A model generated the notes under the pieces. That model worked only from the letters and a program-made list of their open reading frames with translations. It did no database searches and was not told where the DNA came from. Positions 43,687-64,000 of a stretch of 64,000 nt of DNA are shown here, piece by piece. Position 1 is the stretch's first letter; every line of letters begins with the position of its first letter. The stretch is from Nematostella vectensis (taxonomy: Eukaryota; Cnidaria; Anthozoa; Actiniaria; Edwardsiidae): positions 7,509,519 to 7,573,518 of the forward strand of contig NC_064036.1 in NCBI RefSeq assembly GCF_932526225.1, written 5' to 3'. A program made the translations under genes and the position numbers.

Positions 43687-44775
43687 TCAGTAAGTTGCTG
43701 TTGAGTTCTGGAAGGTGTTCGCTAGGAGTGGAGTAACTAATCTAGTGGCCGCAGAAGATTCCAAGTAGGAAGGCCAATTAGAAGAGTACATAGCTCTAAA
43801 AGTGTTTCTGAGTAGTGAGTAATCTCTTAATTTATGTGAAGGCAGCCATCCAAGATTTAGTATATCTGATTTACTGTTAACATATCGTCCCAACACAAAA
43901 CTGGCGGCCGCAAACTGGGTGCGCTGTAAACGATTCGAGAGGTACTCGGGTAAAGGATTAAAAACAGTAACACAATAGCTGAGTTTTTATATCACACGAG
44001 ATTCGACAAAGTGTTTTATAAGTTTAAAGTTTTTTATCCTTTCCGGAGCCTTGCCTTTACGTGTTCGTCCAACTTTAGATGTTCGCTGATGTTTACACCT
44101 AGAATTTTGTATACACTGACAAAGTCTAGGCTCTTGTCAGAGATCGATACTACAGGTCGGCCGCTATCTAGACTATGAACACGTGCCATTTGGCTTGTGG
44201 AGAGCAGCATGGCTTTGGTCTTGCTCGCGTTGAGACGAAGGTGTGATGCTGAGGACCAGGAGCTCATTTTGTTAAGATGAGTTCAGCTCTTCTGCAGATC
44301 TGTGCAGCTCGGAAGGTTGAGAACTGGAGTAAATTGTCGTATCGTCAGCATACTGGAAGGTGGTGACCGTCGATGGGAGATGAGTTTGCAAGTCAGAGAC
44401 ATATAAGTTGAAGAGCATCGGCCCGAGGATGGATCTCTGTGGAACACCAAAACGTACTTTTTCAGGCTCTGAAAATTTATCGTCAATCTGAACAAACTGC
44501 GTTCTATCACTCAGATATCTTATAACCCATTTCGGGAAAGTCTTTGAAAACACTAACGAAGATGGCTTGGACAACAGGATCGAGTAGTGGACTGTGTCAA
44601 AGGCATTGGGAAAGTCCGCCAAGACCAAAAGGGTAACCTCCCTTTTCTTCATAGCCTTGAGAAGGTCATCTGGTATACCCATGAGAACAGATGTTGACAT
44701 TCAGAACTGACTCGGTCTCACAGATGACAGAAGGTGGTCATCTGTGCAGCTACAACCTTCTCAAATACCTTAAGT
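43687..44775 (-). pseudogene. Non-LTR retrotransposon reverse transcriptase, frame-broken
   Basis: On the - strand, from 44775 downward, KVFEKVVAAQM is followed by the RT core with LLVLADFPNAFDTV, FGVPQRSILGPMLFNLYVSD and the catalytic FQYADDTTIYS, all in 44272-44700. A second frame, 44034-44267, has LRLNASKTKAMLL and VYKILGVNI. A third, 43687-43896, carries SHKLRDYSLLRNTF. Frames shift and stop between them. ADFPNAF instead of the usual DFSKAF is a further change. Jockey/CR1-like; inactive. Confidence 0.85.
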
Positions 44776-44929
44776 AGATCTGGCAAAATAAATTGGTCAA
44801 ACATAAACACAAGCGCAAGAAAATCAAGCAGTTGCGTTCTATCGCTTGCTCTTGCGCTTATGTTCCAGTGAGAATCGGAAAAAAGCGTGCGTTGCGCTTG
44901 CGCTTACGTCCAAGTGAGAACCAACATTT

Positions 44930-45314
44930 CCCTTCCCCACGTATCCGTTTTTCGTTTGAAAACGCAACATTTTTGTTACAGATACGGGTATCGTCCACAC
45001 GGAAAGGCGAAAACGATGACCGTAAACGGAACGATTTGAGAACGATCTCCAGAGTGGAACAATTTGAAAACGATACCCTTTCGGTGCCGTGGGGACGGAC
45101 GAAAACGGAACCTTTCGAAAACGATGGAGTGATTCGATTTGCGCGCGCGATGTAAACCAGCAAAATAGTGGGTCTACACATGCGCTGTAGAGCATTTTTA
45201 TCGTTTTCGTATCGTTTCTGCGTTTTGGTGGAGACGGGTCGTATCAAAATAAAAACGCTTCGTGTGGACGCGGATCTTTTTAAAAACGGAACAAAAGGAT
45301 ACGTGGGGACAGGG
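44930..45314. mobile_element. TIR element directly upstream of PTGR2
   Basis: CCCTTCCCCACGTATCCG at the left and GGATACGTGGGGACAGGG at the right are inverted repeats; inside, many AACGAT / ATCGTTTTC stretches pair as well. It ends 46 bp before the PTGR2 ATG, so it must overlap the promoter or 5' UTR. Open frames inside it on both strands are products of the inverted repeats. Confidence 0.7.
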
Positions 45315-45359
45315 TGAGTGCTATTCGATTTCCCATAATGCCTTTCGTCCATTCGAAAC

Positions 45360-48093
<2,734 letters not shown>

Positions 48094-48192
48094 ATACAAA
48101 AAAGTACTTTTGATTACGTTTGATTTTAAGCCAAATTCTAGGTATCGCGACTGCCCAGAATTCAGTTTTTCTTGAGAGACTAGCATTTAGCC

Positions 48193-48198
48193 AATAAA
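48193..48198 (+). terminator. Polyadenylation hexamer of PTGR2
   Basis: AATAAA about 100 bp after the PTGR2 stop codon, the first in the 3' flank. Position is seen; use is inferred. Confidence 0.5.
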
Positions 48199-48329
48199 CC
48201 ACTGGGTTGATCAGTTTCTGTATTCTATGCAGTCAAATTTTTTATGGCGCGAGAGAGAAAACAAAACAGTTATTGATCGGTTAGCAAATTAAGAAGTGAC
48301 ATAAACTCTGAATCTACATCTATGGAATC

Positions 48330-51300
48330 CCTCTTCATAGAAATCATCAAAAAAAAATCTAAAAACACATTTAATTGGAGTTATCTACAGACCACCAGAC
48401 TCAAATGTAAATGATTTTTTGAACGAGATGGAACTTTTAACAACAAGACTAAACACTGAAAACAAAAAATTCTATATTCTTGGTGATTTTAATTTTAACC
48501 TTATAAATATTGAATATCATGAATTAACAAGGCAATTTTTTGATATTATGTACTCTTCTTTGATGATTCCTACTATAAGCAAACCTACTAGAATAACAAG
48601 TCATAGTGCAACACTTATTGACAATATTTTTACTAACAATATAAACATGCAAGATTCATTCAGTGGATTACAGTACCGCTCTCGAACATGTGGACATATG
48701 TTCGCGAAATTGTTCGCGAAATTCGCGAACAACGTTCGCGAACAGCTTTTGTTCGCGAACACAGACTCACTGATACTCACTTAAAATACATACAGGAATT
48801 CTGCAAGCAATTCAAATAAATTGTTCGTGTAAAAGTCAGCTGAGAGCTATGGTTATCGTTAAAATCAGAAACAACAAATTCAGTCTGATATGCCTCGAGT
48901 TCAATTATTTGTAGACGATCCAGACAAGACACTTTCAAGTTTGAGAAATAAAGACGACAAAGATGGCGGATGAAAGCCAAAGCATGCGAGGGATTCGATC
49001 GTGAATTTACGAGGGCAGACACAGGCAAAAAAGTTAGTTTATTCTCAAAAGCTTGCCCCGAAGATGGAAGGAATGTCGATCGCTTGATATTCTTCGAAGA
49101 TTGCCGAATGTGTGACAACTGCTAGCGAATACTTTTGAACAGCGGGAAGCCATTTATTTAACAAATACTTGTATTACACACGGGAGAATTAATTTTGGGA
49201 AGGAATGCCGATCGAATGTGTGAAAACTGCTAGCGAAGAATTTTGAAATTTTATTTGACAAAGACTTGTAATAAATGTAAAAATGTTAAAAATAACAACC
49301 AAGAAATTTCAAATCCAAAGGATATTGCTGGTAAATTTACTGATTATTTTACAAATATAGGGCCAAACCTTTAAAAAAATACGAAAATTGATATAAAATC
49401 GTACTTAAAGGGTAACTATAGCAATAGTTTGCTCTTCCGTCTTACCACGCCTGATGAAATAAAAGAAATAACACTTTCTCTAAAAAATAAAAACAGTTGT
49501 GGATTTGATGAGATTGTTATAAGGGTTATCAAAGCAGCTATTTCAATACTATCAAATCCTCTCAGTACCTTAATCAGGGCTTCTGGAATTACGCGGAAAA
49601 AAACTCAAAATTACGCGGGATTCTTTGCTAAATTACGCGGGATTTTGCAATACATTTATTCTTTAAAAATCAAAATTTTGCGGGATTCTTTACTGAATTA
49701 CGCACAAAATTACACTGAATACCAACTGTTACGCCCAAACTACTTTTTGTTCCAAAGGAAAACACGAAATAACTTGAAAAAGGTTTATTTTTTTGCGCGA
49801 AAATATCTTAGGCGAGTTTTCATTGGCTCCTAGCCACCAGCCAATTAAAAAAGGTATTTTTATTAGTAGTCCTAGGCCTTCGCGTTTTAGCAAAGAACGC
49901 CTAGTCATTTTATTTGTTTTCGAAATTCAGTTCGAAATATCGCACTCTTACGAAGAATATCTGTCTTTTTTTTTACGAGAAATAGAGGTAAGAACCCTAA
50001 AGGAACACATCAGCTGTGCACTTAAATGTTTTGTCTTTCAAAATTTAGCTAAATTACGCGGGATTACGCGGAAATTTGTGGATTACGCGGAATTACGCGG
50101 AGAAAGCCAAATTACGCGCTTCCGCACAAGCGCGTAATTCCAGAAGCCCTGCTTAATCAACCAATTTATTATGGCCGGTATAGTGCCAGATAAACTCAAA
50201 ATAGCCAGTCATACCATTATTTAAATCAGGAGAAAAAGAGTTATTCAGTGACTATAGACCAATTTCTATACTTCCATGCTCCTCAAAAATTTATGAAAGA
50301 GCAATATAGAATCAACTTATCTCATTCATTAACAAATATAACATTCTAAATAATAACCAGTATGGATTTAGAGACAAACAAACAAGAGTTATGGCAGTTT
50401 GTGACTTTATAGAAAAGATATCCTCTTCTATTGGTAAAGGCTACAATACTATTGGCATTTTTTTTAGACTTGTCAAAGGCATTTGACACCATAAACCTCA
50501 ATATCCTTCTTCAAAAACTGCAATTTTATGGTATAGGAGGAATTCCACTGCTTTGGTTCCAAAATTATTTTTCAAACCGAAAACAATTCCTTAATTATAA
50601 AGATACAAACTCAGGAGAATATGATATAATCTGTGGTGTTCTCCAGATTTCCATTCTTGGGCCCTTACTCTTTCTAATATACATTTATGATGTCCCTAAT
50701 GCCACGGAACTGTTTTCGTTTACTCTTTTTGCTGATGACACAAACTTAATTTTCAAATCGAAGTCTGCTGAGGACATGGATGAAATTTTAAACTCCGAGC
50801 TATTTAAACTAACAGATTGGTTTAAGCCAAATAAATTATCATTTAACACTAAAAAAAACTATATAATATCCAGAAACAGCAAAAGGAAAACGAAACATAC
50901 AACCAAAATATAGATAAACAACGAACCAATCCAGATGAAAAATAAAACTAAATTCTTAGGACTCATCATTAGTCAATTAAATTGGAAGTCGCATATCAAC
51001 CATGTCAGAACTAAAATCACTAAAAATGTTGGAATAATGAATAAACTTCGCTTTTATTTGCCTAAATTTAGCCTAAAAATTTTTACATATATACATATAT
51101 ATTTTACATTAGTTCATCCGTACATACACTATGGAAATATCAACTGGGCAAGTAATTATGAAACAAGTTTAAAACGAATATACCTTTTGCAAAAAAGGTG
51201 TGTTAGAATAATAACAAATTCTCATTACCTCAGTCACACAGAGCCCTTATTCAAACAAGAAAGGCTTCTTAAGGTCTGTGACATTAACGCCCTTGAAACT

Positions 51301-51580
51301 GCATTATTCATGTATAAATTCGACAATAACCAATTACCGGGGACTTTTGTAACTTTAAAAAACAAAAAAATACAATCCACAGCTATAACATGAGAAATTC
51401 ATGCGACTATCGCACAACTCTTAGAAAAACAAGACGGGGACAATTTTCAATTTCGTACAGGGGTCCAAAAATCTGGAGCAACCTCACTTCTCAAGCAAAA
51501 CAATGCAGATCAATAAATATGTTAAAAAAGATTGTAAAGGACAATATTCTCTCTCAAAAAGCAGCTATTGATTTATAGAT
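48330..51580 (+). pseudogene. Decayed non-LTR retrotransposon (endonuclease, reverse transcriptase, C-terminus) with nested insertions
   Basis: The frame at 48419-48670 has FYILGDFNFNLIN and SHSATLIDNIFTNN, the end of an APE-like endonuclease. From about 49260 the linker KDIAGKFTDYFTNIGPNL leads into the RT: KNKNSCGFDEI, then after a nested element DYRPISILPCSSKIYERAI, AFFLDLSKAFDTINL, ILGPLLFLIYIYD and the catalytic LFADDTN at about 50730. Then come KFLGLIISQLNWKSHINHVR (50935-51393) and KIWSNLTSQAK near 51480. Several stops and frameshifts separate these. Order and motifs fit the Jockey/CR1/L2 groups. Sequence at about 48675-49250 looks like another insertion, with TTCGCGAA repeats at its left. 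Confidence 0.85.
49575..50151. mobile_element. DNA transposon with perfect 21-bp ends nested in the retrotransposon
   Basis: CAGGGCTTCTGGAATTACGC(G) and its exact inverse (C)GCGTAATTCCAGAAGCCCTG bound 577 bp. CTTAAT precedes the left end and follows the right end, and joining the flanks restores an open RT reading (LSTLINQF). AATTACGCGG motifs recur many times near both ends in opposite strands. CAGGG ends suggest a hAT-like non-autonomous element. No transposase is encoded. Confidence 0.8.
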
Positions 51581-51801
51581 ATGATTCTACAGTTCTACTT
51601 TATTTCATCAAATCAGCCACATGTAAATTTAATAATAAGGATTCCTTAGTTAAAACAAATCAAGAACATTAATATATTTTAGTAGAGATGCTACAATAAG
51701 TCTGCGACAGGGGTCTACACCTCATAAGCATTGTGCTTTTAGTAGACTACTCATCATCACTATTTTTTATCATTATTATCATTATACTATACTATAGAGC
51801 T

Positions 51802-51951
51802 CAGTCGCGTACCCCATCCCCCCCTCCCCTCTCCTGGCGGCCAAAAAGTGGGTAATTTCTTATTAGGGAATCTTCAAATACTATGCTTTTTCCATATGAT
51901 ACCAACGACTGCGCACCCCCACCCCCTAAGCCAATCCTGGGTACGCGCCTG
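51802..51951. mobile_element. Short TIR element related to 36460-36565
   Basis: CAGTCGCGTACCC at the left and GGGTACGCGCCTG at the right are inverted repeats with one mismatch, 150 bp apart. The interior shares GGGTAATTTCTTATTAGGGA and GACTGCGCACCCCC with WDR7 intron 26. Flank duplication is unclear. Confidence 0.6.
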
Positions 51952-53929
51952 TAGCCGGTTCATTAACTATGTACTATTTCTATACGAACCAAACATTTTG
52001 AATTCTCGATGGTTGCGAAACTAACCGCTTTTTTATGGTAGTTATGGGTACAATCACATTTTTATTGAACCGTCAAATAGGGACATTGGTGTAGCACATA
52101 CAAAAACGCGTGTGCCTCCTTGAAAGGGGAAATTGTCCTTCGAACTACCCTGATATAAGGGGCCTCCTTTTTTATTCTCTTTTCCTAGCAACTACCAACC
52201 CAGCGAATATAAAGAAACGAGACCTCTCCTAACCGAATAATCTAGATATTTTGTGTCGCTACAGTGAAAACTCTGGCACAAAAACCCTTAACACATTAGT
52301 GTCGTAGTGTGCGATTTTTGTAAAACTGAATTAAAGGAATAATTCAATAAATTTAATCGGATCTTTCTATGCGTCTCTCTGTTTCTTGCTTCGGTAGGTA
52401 GAATAGTCTCGTTATGATAAATTATTTGTGAAAAATGTTGACATCGTGTCACGTTTGACAAAGTCTAAAACTCAATTGAAGCGTAATTGGACGAAAAGCT
52501 CAAAAGGGTCTTAGAGTGGGGTAGGGTCAACCGACAATTTTGACAAAAATCCATACACAGCATGCCAACAAGCAACTGAATAAGCTCGCTTTTCATTCAC
52601 AATGCTGCACGATTCCGCTTGTTTTGAATCCCATTGCGGTAATATGGCGCTGAGAGCAAATTGTACCTTTCTTGGCCCCAACACTTTCACAGATGAAGAA
52701 GGTGGGAGATACTTTTAGAGGTTGTTAGGTGCAGGTTAAGGTTTGTAATTGGGGTAGAGTAGTCCAGTACTTTTCCTTCACTGCTCCGGGAGGGGAGGTG
52801 GTAGTTGAAGGGCGCATTTAAGTGCCCCCCCCCTTTCCCTATCCGAAAACCGGATCCCTCCAGCCCCTTTAACACCTTTAAGTTGGGATCTCCACGTGAA
52901 ATATTACCCTGGAATACAATGGTACGATCATTGCACAATCTGATGAATTACGATCGTTGAAATTGACACCATTGCTGATGCTTAGACGACTTGACAAATT
53001 AAATAAGTTTCGCTTGCCCATGCAAGTGGTCCACGCCACTACTAATAAGATAAATATCAATTCACTGAACATATTTATCTTCGCTTTTAAATCACAGCCT
53101 ACGCAAAAACTATCTTGTCACGAAACACGTGATGTTTCGTGCCGTGGTCTCGAATAGCCGTCAGACTTCATCGGCCGCAATGAGAAAAAAATTTACATCT
53201 CTACCGAAAGACTTTGGGGGTTTCCCCCCCCCATCCCCTATCATTCTGGAATGGGAATGGTTGGTAGAGAATGTTCAGAATGGCATTCGAGTCATTATGC
53301 TTCAGGTAGCAGAATGGGTGGAATGGCCTTCATTCCATTCCGGAGGGAACTCAAAACGAACGCGCTCTTTTTCTATTCTAATCATTCTCATTTCGGAATC
53401 ACGCTGATTTTTCACAGATACGAAATAATCTTTAGATCATGCAGTATGACTCATCTACACTGTAAAATAATATATTAAAAAAAAAATTTATGGCCTATAT
53501 TTATTGTATATCATGAGTCAAAAAAGTGATTAATTGATATTTGAAAACGCATTCACCCGTGTTATAACCGATATGTCATAACTTTATAGCAAGTGACAAT
53601 AATTGTAAAATATTTTGATAATAGTATTGGTATAAAAACCCCATTGCTTGTTTTAAAATCTTACTTGCAAAACATTTTTTAAACGAGATGGCTAAAATGT
53701 TTTGTCGAAAATTGTACCAAAAATAGTTCTGACAGGAGTGTAATATGCGAACCAGCGATTGGTCAGCGGTATGTGACAAGGCTGTGGAACAAGAAAACAT
53801 GGCGAGTGGGCTGCAACCGATGCACACGTAGTTCTTCAACTGGCTTGTTCTCCTTCCAAGGAGCAGCAAATATTATACATTCTTCTTGGACAATAATATG
53901 ACATAATGCTCACTTAGGAGGGTGCCAAC

Positions 53930-64000
<10,071 letters not shown>

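Larger units (their letters stand above)
42096..45359. other. Repeat-rich intergenic region between CEP20 and PTGR2
   Basis: The stretch holds the CEP20 3' flank, an inverted-repeat element at 43110-43523, a broken reverse transcriptase on the - strand (43687-44775), an element related to one in WDR7 intron 24 (about 44785-44925) and another inverted-repeat element at 44930-45314, directly before the PTGR2 start. From 42096 to 43109 I see only AT-rich sequence. No host gene was found. Confidence 0.55.
48094..53929. other. Intergenic region between PTGR2 and MYO5, mostly decayed mobile DNA
   Basis: The left part (about 48330-51580) is a decayed non-LTR retrotransposon with a nested DNA transposon. 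A short inverted-repeat element lies at 51802-51951. From 51952 to 53929 I see no gene: there is AT-rich sequence and a GGAATG/CATTCC-rich stretch around 53240-53345. The MYO5 promoter and 5' UTR should be in the last few hundred bases. Confidence 0.55.

Noticed and set aside
48777-49118. 113-residue frame on the - strand
   Set aside because: It falls in a repeat-derived insertion within a decayed retrotransposon; no recognisable domain, and part of it recurs imperfectly at 49195-49270.

Overview
This is nuclear DNA from an animal. Every gene recognised is a metazoan gene split by many GT-AG introns, with lengths and intron positions close to the human orthologues. The introns are small and full of short terminal-inverted-repeat elements, degenerate non-LTR retrotransposons, tRNA-headed SINE-like copies, minisatellites and long poly-G/poly-C runs. 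An early-branching marine invertebrate, most likely an anthozoan cnidarian such as a sea anemone, is my best inference; the sequence alone does not prove it. No prokaryotic, viral or toxin gene was seen.

Layout from left to right. (1) Positions 1-10146 hold two tandem SLC22-type (organic cation/carnitine transporter-like) genes on the + strand. Only the last two exons of the first lie in the window; the second is near complete. (2) TXNL1 (thioredoxin plus PITH domain) lies on the - strand at 10995-16559, with nine exons and 293 codons. (3) WDR7 (rabconnectin-3 beta) lies on the + strand at 17186-37886. I could join 28 exons in frame to 1473 codons, against about 1490 in human. (4) A short leucine-rich-repeat gene resembling LRMDA/C10orf11 lies on the - strand at 38151-39553. 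(5) CEP20/FOPNL, a centrosomal LisH protein, lies on the + strand at 39781-42095. (6) 42096-45359 is a repeat-rich gap with a broken reverse transcriptase and two inverted-repeat elements. (7) PTGR2, a zinc-independent medium-chain reductase, lies on the + strand at 45360-48093 with five exons and 351 codons, the same length as human. (8) 48094-53929 contains a decayed non-LTR retrotransposon, itself interrupted by a DNA transposon with perfect terminal repeats. (9) A class V myosin (MYO5) begins at 53930 and runs off the right edge inside the motor domain after 16 exons.

TXNL1 and WDR7 are head to head, about 630 bp between start codons. From memory the same two genes are adjacent and divergent in human 18q21, so this looks like an ancient conserved bidirectional pair. 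The LRMDA-like gene and CEP20 form a second divergent pair with only 227 bp between start codons, and WDR7 and the LRMDA-like gene converge with about 264 bp between stop codons. The other neighbours show no evident functional link.

The most unusual signal is repeated tandem duplication across exon-intron junctions. WDR7 exon 17 is the last copy of a roughly 15-copy, 52-bp minisatellite whose unit is its own 3' splice site plus the first codons of the exon. SLC22 exon 1, WDR7 exons 3, 14 and 18 and MYO5 exon 6 also have local junction copies, and the MYO5 copy could be read through in frame. I did not find an undescribed multi-gene system in this window.
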